From Pandoraea pulmonicola (GTDB taxonomy: Bacteria; Pseudomonadota; Gammaproteobacteria; Burkholderiales; Burkholderiaceae): a stretch of DNA of 64,000 nucleotides. Below, in pieces: positions 25,497-34,026 of the stretch (position 1 is the first letter of the stretch; each line of letters begins with the position of its first letter). The position numbers and the translations under genes are program-made. The stretch is from assembly GCF_000815105.2 (NCBI RefSeq), contig NZ_CP010310.2:124001-188000 (forward strand). Reading direction: 5' to 3'. The notes beneath the pieces are model-generated. The model worked only from the letters and a program-made list of their open reading frames with translations. It searched no databases and was not told where the DNA came from.

Positions 25497-26702
25497 TCAG
25501 GCCATCTTGCACTCGGTCTTGTCGAGCGGCAGGAACGACTTGCCCGCGCTCACGATATCGGCGTAGTCGTCGGCATTCTTCATCTTCGACTTCGCCTTGC
25601 CCTTGAGCAGGTAGTAGTTCTTGAGCACCTGGTGATCGCCCTTGCGGATCTCTTCCGGACCGGTGAGCCCGTCGTACTTCATGCCTTCCATCGCGGCGAT
25701 GACGGCCTTCGGCTCGGCGCTGCCCGCCTTGACCATCGCGTCGAGCATGAGCTTCGAACAGATGTACGAGCCCGCCAGACTGTAGTTCGGATTCTGCTTG
25801 AAACGATCCTGCGTGCGCTTGACCAGATCGAGGTTCAGCGGCGCAGCCACGGCGTGCCAGTATTGCGCGCCGAAGTACACGCCGTCGCATAGATCCGCGC
25901 CGAGCGTCTCGAACTGTTCCAGGCCCGAGGCCCATGCCATCAGGATCGTGCAGTTCTTCTTCATGCCGAAGCTCACCGCCTGACGCAGCGTGTCGGACGA
26001 CTGCGAGCCGAAGTTCAGGATCAGCAGCACGTCGGGCTTGGCGGCGGCGGCGTTGGTGAGATAGCCCGAGAACTCCTTCTCGGTGAGCGAGTGGTAGCTG
26101 TTGCCCACGTGCTCGATGCCCTTTTCCTTGAAGATGTTCTTCGCGGCGGTGAGCAAGCCTTCGCCGAACACGTATTGCGGCGTGATCGTGTACCAGCGCT
26201 TGGCCTTCGGCATCGATTCGATGAGCGGACGCACGGTCTGCTCGATGGCGCCGAAGGTCGGCACCGACCAGCGGAACGTGGCGCTGTTGCAGTCCTTGCC
26301 GGTGATCTCGTCGGCGCCAGCAGTGGTGATGAAGATGCCGCCGGCCTTCTCGGCTTCCTTGCCCATCGCCAGCGCTTCCGAGGAAAGAATGCCGCCCGCG
26401 AAGAAGCGCACGCCTTTTTGCTGCGCGATTTCCTGCACGCGGCGAATTGCCGTGGCGGGTTTACCCTCGGTGTCGAGCGTGGTGTAGGCGAGCGGTCGGC
26501 CGAGCACCTTGCCGTACTGCTCGACGATGAGTTTCATGCCGAGATCGGCGAACTTGCCGTTGGCGGCGAAAGGCCCCGACATGGGCACCGGGCACGCCAG
26601 CTGGATGGCGCCGGCGCTTTGTGCGAACACGTCGCGAGCGGAGAATAGGGAGCCAGGCAAAGACGCTGCGGCGGCGAGCTTCAACAGTTCACGACGATTC
26701 AA
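25497..26702 (-). CDS. ABC transporter substrate-binding protein, branched-chain/amide type
   Basis: The periplasmic binding protein of the liv-type importer, 401 residues. A signal peptide with a twin-arginine-like start (NRRELLKLAAAASLPGSLF) is cleaved near FAQ-SAG. The mature protein has the peripla_BP_6 layout: IQLACPVPMSGPFAANGK, FFAGGILSSEALAMG, TITPQYVFGEGLL and a central hinge. The start codon is TTG at 26702, supported by a CTGGAGA site six bases upstream and by the signal peptide running directly from it. It is the first gene of the operon that continues to livH-M-G-F and the two hydrolases. Confidence 0.88.
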   Translation of the reverse strand: MNRRELLKLAAAASLPGSLFSARDVFAQSAGAIQLACPVPMSGPFAANGKFADLGMKLIVEQYGKVLGRPLAYTTLDTEGKPATAIRRVQEIAQQKGVRFFAGGILSSEALAMGKEAEKAGGIFITTAGADEITGKDCNSATFRWSVPTFGAIEQTVRPLIESMPKAKRWYTITPQYVFGEGLLTAAKNIFKEKGIEHVGNSYHSLTEKEFSGYLTNAAAAKPDVLLILNFGSQSSDTLRQAVSFGMKKNCTILMAWASGLEQFETLGADLCDGVYFGAQYWHAVAAPLNLDLVKRTQDRFKQNPNYSLAGSYICSKLMLDAMVKAGSAEPKAVIAAMEGMKYDGLTGPEEIRKGDHQVLKNYYLLKGKAKSKMKNADDYADIVSAGKSFLPLDKTECKMA

Positions 26703-26821
26703 TTGGGTCTCCAGTGAGGGAGCAATCGTTCAGTGGGTGCAAACGTGCAGCGCGTCACACGCGAACAGGCCAGCGACCTGGAAACCGACAGTAACGACTT
26801 GCAACGTCCGGGGCCTTATCC

Positions 26822-26850
26822 CTATTCGTCATATTTATAATGATAAATAG
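26822..26850. promoter_or_regulatory. Palindromic operator candidate between the liv operon and its FadR-type regulator
   Basis: In the AT-rich divergent gap, CTATTCGTCAT (26822-26832) and ATGATAAATAG (26840-26850) form an inverted repeat of 11 bases with two mismatches around ATTTATA. It lies between the two divergent starts and is the natural candidate for the FadR-family site. A TATAAT match for the rightward promoter follows at 26869-26874. Confidence 0.45.
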
Positions 26851-26868
26851 GATGAAATTGATCGTAGG

Positions 26869-26874
26869 TATAAT
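26869..26874 (+). promoter_or_regulatory. -10 element of the FadR-type regulator gene
   Basis: A perfect TATAAT, about 64 bases before the ATG at 26938. No good -35 hexamer stands at the right distance, consistent with a regulated promoter overlapping the palindrome at 26822-26850. Confidence 0.4.
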
Positions 26875-26937
26875 GCTTTGGAGTGTCAATCGGAAAAAAT
26901 TCCGGGTCGGCACGGCCGACAATTAGCGAGGCGCCAC

Positions 26938-28056
26938 ATGGCATTGGATCCGCAAACGATGCGTGAGCCGTTGGAAATCAAGCAGCAGAAGCGCGGCGAT
27001 CTCGTCGCGGAATCGATCAAGCGTCTGATCACCGAAGGCAATCTGCTACCGGGCGACCGTCTGCCGCGCGAGGTGGAATTGCAGCAGATGTTCGGGGTGT
27101 CGAAGAGCACCATTCGCGAGGCGCTCAAGTCGCTCGAAGTGCAGGGGCTCATCAAGGTGAGCACAGGACCGTCGGGTGGCGGCATGGTGGTGGAGGTGCC
27201 GCTCGAGCGCACGTTCCAGCTCATGCAGAACTATCTGTTCTTCAAGGAAGTGAGCATCGACGACATCTACACGGTGCGTCAGTTGCTCGAGCCGGAGCTC
27301 GCGGCCGGGGCGGTGCCGCATCTGACCGAGGCCGACTTCGCGGCGCTCGAGCACAATATGGCGTGCTGCAGCCCGGCCTCCCACGATCGGCGCGAACTGC
27401 TGCGACAACGTCAGGCCGACGTGGACTTCCACGATATTCTCGCGGCCGCCAATCCGAACAGCTTCCTGCGTTTCACGTGCGAACTCGTCAACGAGATGAT
27501 TCGCCAACTGATCGTGTTCGGCAACGAGACGCCACGCCGCGAGCACGAGAAGTTCGGCACGGCCAACGTCAACATCCATCGCGAGATCACCGACGCGGCG
27601 CGTGCCGGCGACGCGCCGCGCGTGCGCGAACTCATGCAGTTCCACATGCAGGAGGCGCGCACTTACATCAAGCGGATGAACGGCAAGCTGCGCGGCCGGC
27701 TGATTCTCGACTCGGACATCGCCGACATGCAGCAGCGCGTGCGCTCGCAACTCGGTAACGGGATGGCGGGGATGGCGGGGATGGCGGGGACGGCACAGAA
27801 AGCGGGACGCAAATCGTCAGCGGCGAACGTGGCGCCCGCGCAGGACGTCGCGAAGCGCAAGCGCGCCACGGGCAAGGCCACGGAAGACGCGGCGGGGAAG
27901 GGCGTAGCGAAAGTCGTCGGCAAGCGCGCCGCAGCCCAGGTGGCCGTCAAGGCGGCGCCGGGTGTGGCGCGCAAGACGCCCGCGAAGCGCAAGGCGGTCG
28001 AACCGGGCGCCGCAAAGGCCAAGGCCGCGCCCCGCAAGCGCGCGGTGGCAGGCTGA
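26938..28056 (+). CDS. FadR/GntR-family regulator with histone-H1-like tail
   Basis: A 372-residue regulator transcribed away from the liv/hydrolase operon, which it probably controls. Residues about 12-85 hold the GntR winged helix (SIKRLITEGNLLPGDRLPRE, then VSKSTIREALKSLEVQGLI). Residues about 95-245 form the helical FCD ligand domain, with VRQLLEPELAAGAV and HREITDAARAGDAPRVRELM. Unusually the protein continues for about 105 residues: three 9-base repeats encode Met-Ala-Gly units, then a low-complexity Lys/Ala/Arg/Pro tail (KRKRATGKATEDAAGKG and the like) resembles histone H1 or AlgP-type DNA-binding tails. Ordinary members end near residue 250. The ATG at 26938 has a GCGAGG site upstream. 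Confidence 0.88.
   Translation: MALDPQTMREPLEIKQQKRGDLVAESIKRLITEGNLLPGDRLPREVELQQMFGVSKSTIREALKSLEVQGLIKVSTGPSGGGMVVEVPLERTFQLMQNYLFFKEVSIDDIYTVRQLLEPELAAGAVPHLTEADFAALEHNMACCSPASHDRRELLRQRQADVDFHDILAAANPNSFLRFTCELVNEMIRQLIVFGNETPRREHEKFGTANVNIHREITDAARAGDAPRVRELMQFHMQEARTYIKRMNGKLRGRLILDSDIADMQQRVRSQLGNGMAGMAGMAGTAQKAGRKSSAANVAPAQDVAKRKRATGKATEDAAGKGVAKVVGKRAAAQVAVKAAPGVARKTPAKRKAVEPGAAKAKAAPRKRAVAG
27760..27795 (+). repeat. Short in-frame tandem repeat, GGGATGGCG units
   Basis: Three perfect 9-base copies of GGGATGGCG (27760-27786) and a fourth degenerate copy (GGGACGGCA) inside the regulator gene. They encode repeated Met-Ala-Gly at the junction between the ligand domain and the basic tail. 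Because the unit is a multiple of three, copy-number slippage would lengthen the linker without a frameshift. Confidence 0.7.
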
Positions 28057-28069
28057 CGTCGCGTGCGAT

Positions 28070-28096
28070 CGGCGTATCAGCGTATCGGCGTATCAG
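28070..28096. repeat. Short direct repeat after the FadR-type gene
   Basis: CGGCGTATCAG occurs at 28070-28080 and 28086-28096, spaced by CGTAT, so the unit repeats with a 16-base period. A CGACCCG/CGGGTCG hairpin follows at 28106-28123. These lie in the short gap between two convergent genes and may mark transcription ends, but there is no T-run. Confidence 0.35.
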
Positions 28097-28128
28097 TCGG
28101 TCGGACGACCCGTCGTCGGGTCGGCCGC

Positions 28129-28728
28129 TCAACGCGAGTCCGGATCGGCCAGGTGGACCGTAAGGCGCCTGAGCGCACGCACCTGGCGCAATGCCACGCG
28201 AAGATCGCACGTCGAAATCAAACCGATGCCGCCTTCCGCATCGCCGAGCGGCTGGCCGTCCCGCTCGTAGACAACGAGCGCGCCCACGCCGACCGGCGTG
28301 TTGTAGAGCTCGTGCCACGAGAACATCACGGTATAGCCGTCGGCGCCCTGCGCCATCACGTAGGCGCGGGTGAAATCGCGCGCTTGCGGCAGACGCAGTT
28401 GCGCGACGTCGAGCAACGCGGTGAGCCGCACGCCCTTGTAGTCGCTCGCGCTGCGCACCTTTCTCCCTGACAGGCACACCACGTCGAGCGGCCCGGTCAA
28501 TTGCGTGGGCAAACGCATGAGCGAGCAAAGATCGAACGAGTGACGTCGTTTGACGCAACCCGAAACGATCACCTCGTGCGAGGTATGCGAGATGTGCGGG
28601 ATGGGGGAAAGCGGAGAGGCGGGAGGCTCCGCAGCGGAGCTCACCCGCGCAAGCGGCGCGTGGCCGGCGGCGGAGCGCGGCGCATCGGGCGCAAGGCCGG
28701 CTTGCACGCGCAGGAGGTCGATGGACAT
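28129..28728 (-). CDS. Small molybdopterin-dependent oxidoreductase-domain protein
   Basis: A 199-residue protein whose last 140 residues resemble the sulfite-oxidase-type molybdopterin-binding fold (oxidored_molyb): PLDVVCLSGRKVRSASDYKGVRLTALLD, then AYVMAQGADGYTVMFSWHELYNTPVGVGALVVYERD, and GGIGLISTCDLRVALRQVRALRRLTV. The catalytic cysteine and haem or dimerisation parts expected of a full enzyme are not evident, and no signal peptide is present, so redox activity is doubtful. The start at 28728 is one of several possible. It lies on the same strand, 136 bases downstream of the large BTAD regulator. Confidence 0.68.
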   Translation of the reverse strand: MSIDLLRVQAGLAPDAPRSAAGHAPLARVSSAAEPPASPLSPIPHISHTSHEVIVSGCVKRRHSFDLCSLMRLPTQLTGPLDVVCLSGRKVRSASDYKGVRLTALLDVAQLRLPQARDFTRAYVMAQGADGYTVMFSWHELYNTPVGVGALVVYERDGQPLGDAEGGIGLISTCDLRVALRQVRALRRLTVHLADPDSR

Positions 28729-28864
28729 GTCGGGGTCGGCGTATGGGCTTGGGGGCACCGGTCGCCTCAATATAGCGGGCCGGCCTCGCGCGGACATACG
28801 ACGCGCCTGATAGGGGCTATTCGTATGTCCAGGCGGGCTTCCGGGCTACGACCCGACTTGCCGT

Positions 28865-31800
28865 TCAGCTCCCGTAACGTGCCGTGTGGGGTCGCGGCAT
28901 GCGCGCCGATACATCGGCCAGCAAGGCGCGTGCTTCCTGGACGTCGGCAAGCGTCTCGCCGCCTTGCAGCGCGTCGAGCGCGCCGCGCAGCACCGCCACG
29001 CATTCGGCGTCGCGCGTCGCGTCGTTACCGTCGAGTCGCAACAGACTGAGCGCGGCGCGCAGCGTCAGCATCGGCGAACCCTGCGCCTGTGCGATCTGCA
29101 ACGCATGTTCCAGCCACGGCCGGACGGTTTCGTCAGGGTGATGGCCCGCGCGCAGGAAGTCGCCCTTCTGCCGCAGGAACTCGGCTTGCCAATGCGCATC
29201 GCTGCGGCGCGCCGCCACATGCGCGCCGCGTTCGGCGGCATGCAGTCCGAGGGCGATGTCGCCGGTGCCCGCGCACGCTTCCACGAGCAGTCCGAAGAAG
29301 ATGCCTTCGACGCCGCCCATGATCTCGCTAAGACGCCCGACGCTGTCGGTGATGCGCTCCAGCCCGTTCACATCGCCGCGCGACGCCAGTGCCCAACCGC
29401 GAATCGTCTGACCGGCGAGCGCCCACAGCGCGACGCCGGTCTCCGTCGCCACTTCCGTGGCTTCGCTTGCCAGCGCTTCCGCAGGGGCGATTTCACGACG
29501 GAAGCGCCGCAGCATTGCCGCAAACACGAGTGCGAACGAGAACGAGTAGCGTCGGCCCTGCTGACGGCCCATCGCCAACGCTTCCTCGCTCGCGGCCAGC
29601 GACGCGTCGTGGCGTCCGGTGAACCAGTACGCCCACGACAGGAACGACAGGCCGGTGATGCGGGCGTCCTCGCCGAGGCCGGTGTCGGCGCTCTCCGGCC
29701 GGTAGTGCGACAGGCCGGTTTCGAGCGCGCTCACCGCGTCGGCGAAGTCGCCATGGCTGCACAGACTGTTGCCCAGCGCGTAGTACGCGTGGGCGAGCAG
29801 CGGCGCGGCATTGGCTTGTTCGGCAATGTGAATGAGCTTGCGCGCGAGCTCGATGCTGCGATCGAAGTCGCTCCATGAACTGGAGCCCAGCCACAGCCCC
29901 CAGTACACGGGGAAGAGCGCGACATCGTCGCCCATCGGCTGCGCGAGCGCGAGTGCGGTCTCGAAGTTATGCCTTGCCGGTTCCGAACCGTAGCCATGCA
30001 GCGCCACGAGCGGCACGCCGAGCGCCATGCGCAGTTGCAGCTCGCGCTGCGCCGTCTGCGCGGCGGTGCCCGTCTGACGCAGGACGTCGAGCGCGCTCTG
30101 GTAGTGCGCGCATGCTTCGCGGAACGCCTGACGTCCTGTCGCGTACTCGCCGGCGAGACGATAGTGCTCGATGGCGGCGTCGGGCTCGTCGGCCTGACGG
30201 AAATGCCAGGCGAGCACCTCGGGTTCGGTTTGCACCGCCGTTTCGTCGTGCTCGCGCATGGCGAGGGCGATGCGGCGATGCGCGTCCTGACGCCGCTCCT
30301 GCGGCTGCGCGTCATAAGCGGCCTTGTGCAGCAATGCGTGACGGAAGACGTAGCGACCATTGTCCTGACGCTGCACGAGCGCACAGGCGACCAGGGTGTC
30401 GAGCGCGCGCTCGACGAGGGCCATCGTCCGTCCGCTCGCGCGAGCGAGCACGTCCGCCTGGAACTCGGGACCGAGGCACGACGCGAAGTGCGCGACCGGT
30501 TTGGCGCTGCCCGCGGCGTCGATGCGCGCCATCATCAATTCCTGCAGGCTAGCCGGCATGGGCATGGCGCCACTGGCACCGCGCCCGCCTTGCTGGGCCG
30601 CCGTCGCGCGCGCGAGCTCCTGGAGGAACAGCGGCACACCTTCGGCCAGATGCACGATACGCTCGCGCATGGCCGCCGGCAGCGCCACGCGAGGCGTGGC
30701 CGCGCGCACGATGGAGGCGGCGGCGCCAGCGTCGAGCGGCGCGAGATCGATGCGTCGCAAGCTCACGGTGTGACGCCACGGCAGTTCGAATTCCGGTCGC
30801 GCGCAGACGAGCAGCAGGCGTCCGCCCGGCGGATTTTCCGCCATGAGCGAGAGCAGTTCCTGCGTGGACGGATCGGCCCAGTGCGCGTCGTCGAGCATCA
30901 GCACGCCGCCGTCGGGCAGCAGCGCGGCGAGCAGTCCGGGGGCTTCGTCGAGCACGGCCTGTTTCCACGCGTGCGGCACGTTGCCGTCGGCGGGCATGTC
31001 GAACAGCGCGTGCAGCCGGCGATGCGCGAGCAGGGCGGGCTGCGGCATCTGCGAAGCGTCGGCCGCCGATTGCACGCGCAGCCAGCGGGCGATCGGGTGG
31101 AAGGGGGTGCCCGCGCCGTCCTGTGCGCAGGCCAGATCGATCGCGCGCAGGCCGCGCGTCTCCACGAAATGGCGCACGAGCGCCGACTTGCCGATGCCCG
31201 CTTCACCGATGACCAACGCCAGCACGCCCTGGCCGGTACTTTCGTCGCGCACGGCGGCGTGCGCGGCGGCGAGTTCGGCGAGCGCGCCGTCGCGGCCGAA
31301 GAGCATCGCCGCGCGGCGGCGCGAACGGCGCTCCGGCGTGGGATCGGGATTGACGCGGTGCACCGCGATTTCGCGATTGGCATGGCGCTCGCGCACACTG
31401 CCGTGCGGCGTCGTGGCAACCGCCACGCCGATCAGGCGCTGGGTGGCGTCGCAGATCAGCACTTCGCCCGGCAACGCCATGTCGGCGAGTTGCGCGGCCG
31501 AGCGCGACACGCGCCCGCCGGTGTCGGGACTGTCATCGGCCACCGAACTGATCACGAGGCCGGTGTGAACGCCCACACCGATGCCCACGCGTGCCGTGCT
31601 CGCCTGCACGCAGCGCATGGCGGCCTCGACGGCATGGCGCCCCGCGCCTTCGAGCGCCGTGGGATAGCCGAAGTAGCCGAGCAGACCGCCGGTCGGGGTG
31701 CGCACCGTGTAGCCCCACGATTGGCGCAGGATCGTTTCACACTGCACGAGCGGTGGCCGCATCATGCCGACGAGCTGATCGGGGTCGTCGATGCCGTTGG

Positions 31801-32626
31801 GCGCGAGCTCGATGGCGACGACGGTGAGCTGGCGTCGCTCCGGCCCCGTGGCACGTTGTTCCATGCGCGCGGGCGGCGTTTCGAGCAACTGGGTGAGCGC
31901 TTGGCCCGGCAGTTCGCCGAGCTCGTCGTGAAGGATGTCGCACAGGCGCCGGTATTCGGTTTCGGCTTCGTCGCGGCGCCCTGCGCGCAGCAGCAGCGCG
32001 AGCAGGCAGTGCCAGCCCGATTCGTCGAACGGGGCGAGTGCGACGAGCTGGCGCGCATGCGCGAGCGCCTGATCGAGATCGCCCAGACGCGCATAGCCGT
32101 CGGCCAGCAGGCGCTCGCCGAACACGCGGCGGCGCTGATATTCGTCGCGCTGCAGCTCGATCCATTGTTCGAGATCGGGCGTGTCGCGCACCGAGAGCCC
32201 GTGCAGGAACGGTCCCTGGTAGAGCGCGACGGCGTCGGCCAGGTGCTGAAGGTGTGCCGCGAGATCGAGGCCGGTGACGGTATCGAGCGTGCGGCTGGCC
32301 TGCTCGATCATGCTCGCGAAGACGTGCGCGTCGATCCACAGGCCGGTCTCGGGACGCAGGCGCACCACCTGACGGTCGGACTCGAAGAGTTCGTCGCCCA
32401 GCGTGTCGCGCAGATGGAAGAGCATGCGCTTGAGCTTGTCGCGTCCGCCCTGGCCGTCTTCGTCAGGCCAGAAGAGGTCCGCGAGGGCGCCGCGCGTGTG
32501 ATAGCCCGGTTGCAGGGCGAGATACGCAAGCAGGCCGCGCGCTTTCGTGTACTTCACGGCGCACGCCTGTTTGCCTTGTTCGACCCGCATCGGTCCGAGC
32601 AGGTAGAGCGATCTGGTGGGTTGCAT
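28865..32626 (-). CDS. Giant BTAD / cyclase-like / AAA / TPR signalling regulator
   Basis: A 1253-residue multidomain protein. Order of parts: a SARP-type winged-helix plus bacterial transcriptional activation domain at about 1-245 (SLYLLGPMRVEQGKQ, then KARGLLAYLALQPG); a class III adenylate/guanylate cyclase-like domain at about 262-420; an AAA_16-type ATPase with Walker A VIGEAGIGKSALV near 475 and Walker B VLMLDDAHWAD near 577; and TPR repeats over the last 450 residues. In the cyclase-like domain the two metal-binding aspartates appear replaced (VVAIELAP where FxDLVGST is expected; TGGLLGYFGYP where GDGLLAYFGYP is expected), so it is probably a dead, sensory domain. The start at 32626 has AGGGA just upstream. 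The target and signal are unknown. Confidence 0.82.
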   Translation of the reverse strand: MQPTRSLYLLGPMRVEQGKQACAVKYTKARGLLAYLALQPGYHTRGALADLFWPDEDGQGGRDKLKRMLFHLRDTLGDELFESDRQVVRLRPETGLWIDAHVFASMIEQASRTLDTVTGLDLAAHLQHLADAVALYQGPFLHGLSVRDTPDLEQWIELQRDEYQRRRVFGERLLADGYARLGDLDQALAHARQLVALAPFDESGWHCLLALLLRAGRRDEAETEYRRLCDILHDELGELPGQALTQLLETPPARMEQRATGPERRQLTVVAIELAPNGIDDPDQLVGMMRPPLVQCETILRQSWGYTVRTPTGGLLGYFGYPTALEGAGRHAVEAAMRCVQASTARVGIGVGVHTGLVISSVADDSPDTGGRVSRSAAQLADMALPGEVLICDATQRLIGVAVATTPHGSVRERHANREIAVHRVNPDPTPERRSRRRAAMLFGRDGALAELAAAHAAVRDESTGQGVLALVIGEAGIGKSALVRHFVETRGLRAIDLACAQDGAGTPFHPIARWLRVQSAADASQMPQPALLAHRRLHALFDMPADGNVPHAWKQAVLDEAPGLLAALLPDGGVLMLDDAHWADPSTQELLSLMAENPPGGRLLLVCARPEFELPWRHTVSLRRIDLAPLDAGAAASIVRAATPRVALPAAMRERIVHLAEGVPLFLQELARATAAQQGGRGASGAMPMPASLQELMMARIDAAGSAKPVAHFASCLGPEFQADVLARASGRTMALVERALDTLVACALVQRQDNGRYVFRHALLHKAAYDAQPQERRQDAHRRIALAMREHDETAVQTEPEVLAWHFRQADEPDAAIEHYRLAGEYATGRQAFREACAHYQSALDVLRQTGTAAQTAQRELQLRMALGVPLVALHGYGSEPARHNFETALALAQPMGDDVALFPVYWGLWLGSSSWSDFDRSIELARKLIHIAEQANAAPLLAHAYYALGNSLCSHGDFADAVSALETGLSHYRPESADTGLGEDARITGLSFLSWAYWFTGRHDASLAASEEALAMGRQQGRRYSFSFALVFAAMLRRFRREIAPAEALASEATEVATETGVALWALAGQTIRGWALASRGDVNGLERITDSVGRLSEIMGGVEGIFFGLLVEACAGTGDIALGLHAAERGAHVAARRSDAHWQAEFLRQKGDFLRAGHHPDETVRPWLEHALQIAQAQGSPMLTLRAALSLLRLDGNDATRDAECVAVLRGALDALQGGETLADVQEARALLADVSARMPRPHTARYGS

Positions 32627-32955
32627 TGTCCCTGGACGGCCAATAGGCAACGCCGGCGCGCTCGCATGAGAGGGCGCACCGGCGCTGCCAATTCGATGAT
32701 GTCGTCGCGCCAGGCCGACGTGTCCGGACTATCCACTCAGTGCAGCGCGTGCTGCCCTCGGATTCGAGTGGCCGGCACTCTGGCGCTACGCCAAGGCCGT
32801 TCCGGGGGGCTCCGGCCGAATGCGTTATGAATTGCAGGTCCAAGTATAAACACGTGTATGAATTCCGTCGGGAATACCTGAGAAATTCGCATGAAATTGT
32901 GGGAATTGTGCCCACGCGGGCGACATCCTGCCGGTGTTGCCAGCTCGCGGGAGCG
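32627..32955. other. Gap with AT-rich promoter-like stretch
   Basis: About 330 bases between the BTAD regulator and the binding protein. A relatively AT-rich stretch at about 32830-32910 contains the palindrome ACACGTGT (32849-32856) and an ATTCC/GGAAT inverted repeat just after. It probably holds the promoter of the large regulator. No gene is supported. Confidence 0.35.
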
Positions 32956-34026
32956 TCAGGCCGGCGCCTGCCAGATCGTCGCGTCCGCGGCGTCGACGCG
33001 CTTGGGCAGCAAGCCCGCCTGCGTGAAGACGTCGGCGATGCGCTGCTGTTCGGCGATGGCATCACGCACCACCGGCTGTACGTCGTAGCTGCGACGCCGG
33101 TTGGCGGCCTCGACGGTGGCGGCATCCAGTCCCCAGACGGGCGAGAGCTGGGCGGCCGCCTCGCGCGGGTTGGCGCGTACCCATTGACCGGTTTCCCGCA
33201 GCGTCCTGTAGATCTCGCGCAGCACGGTGTCGTGATCCCGTGCGAACGCCGGTGTGGCGAGGTAGTAGCGCTGATAGCCGGCCAGGCCGCGCGCGGTGGT
33301 CAACGTGCGGACCTTGTCCTGACGCTCGACGCTCGCGACGAACGGATCCCACGTCACCCAGGCGTCGACGTTGCCGCTGGCGAAGGCCGCTCGGCCGTCG
33401 GCCGGCGTGAGATAGGCCGGCTGCACGTCACCGATACGCAGTCCTACGCTTTGCAGCGCCGCGATCAACAGGTAGTGCACGCCCGCGCCCTTGGTGACGG
33501 CGATGCGCTTGCCCTTGAGATCGGCGAGCGTGCGGATCGGCGAGTGTTGCGGCACGAGAATCGCTTCGGCGTCCGGCGAGGGCGTCTCGCGTGCGACGTA
33601 CGCGATGCGTGCGCCGGCGGCCTGCGCGAACACGGGCACGGTGTCGGCCACGTCGGCCGAGAAGTCGATGCTGCCGACGTTGAGCGCTTCGAGCAACGGC
33701 AGGCCGCTCGTGAATTCATGCCACGTCAGCGTGACGTTATGCGCGGCGAGCGCCTGGGCCAGCGTGCCGCGCGTCTTGGCGAGCACGGTCAGCGTGGACG
33801 ACTTTTGATAGCCGATGCGCAGCGCGAGCGGGCTGGTCGCCGCCCGCGCCGGCGCGCTGTGCGTCAGCACGCCGGCGAGGCCGAGTGCTGACGCGCCGCC
33901 TGCAAGTACGGCAACACCGGAGCGCTGAAGAAACCGCCGGCGACCCTGGCGCGCGGCGACGCTGTTCTCGACGGGGGTGGTGCGAAGCGTGGAAGCGGGC
34001 AGGGCGTGATCGTTCTTCGAGGACAT
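32956..34026 (-). CDS. ABC transporter substrate-binding protein, aliphatic-sulfonate (SsuA) type
   Basis: A 356-residue periplasmic protein of the SsuA/TauA/NMT1 group. It has a twin-arginine-type signal (GRRRFLQRSGVAVLAGG) within the first 60 residues, cleaved near ARA-ATS. The mature part opens LRIGYQKSSTLTVLAKTRGTL and contains FTSGLPLLEALNVGSIDFSADV and DVADTVPVFAQAAGA. The cleft pattern is LKGKRIAVTKGAGVHYLL, then GNVDAWVTWDPFVA. These are typical of sulfonate binding proteins, but no permease or ATPase is adjacent, so it is an orphan here. The start at 34026 is chosen by protein pattern; no strong ribosome-binding site is visible. Confidence 0.83.
   Translation of the reverse strand: MSSKNDHALPASTLRTTPVENSVAARQGRRRFLQRSGVAVLAGGASALGLAGVLTHSAPARAATSPLALRIGYQKSSTLTVLAKTRGTLAQALAAHNVTLTWHEFTSGLPLLEALNVGSIDFSADVADTVPVFAQAAGARIAYVARETPSPDAEAILVPQHSPIRTLADLKGKRIAVTKGAGVHYLLIAALQSVGLRIGDVQPAYLTPADGRAAFASGNVDAWVTWDPFVASVERQDKVRTLTTARGLAGYQRYYLATPAFARDHDTVLREIYRTLRETGQWVRANPREAAAQLSPVWGLDAATVEAANRRRSYDVQPVVRDAIAEQQRIADVFTQAGLLPKRVDAADATIWQAPA

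Noticed and set aside
28865..32626. Active adenylate or guanylate cyclase
   Set aside because: The expected metal-binding aspartates in both cyclase motifs appear substituted, so only a cyclase-like fold is claimed.
29969..32830. A 953-codon plus-strand frame opposite the BTAD regulator
   Set aside because: His/Arg/Ala-rich, no domain pattern, exact shadow of a convincing minus-strand gene. The same holds for the long frames opposite wspE (5078-6685), topB (54169-56520), cstA (48297-50147) and dprA/topB (56535-58958).
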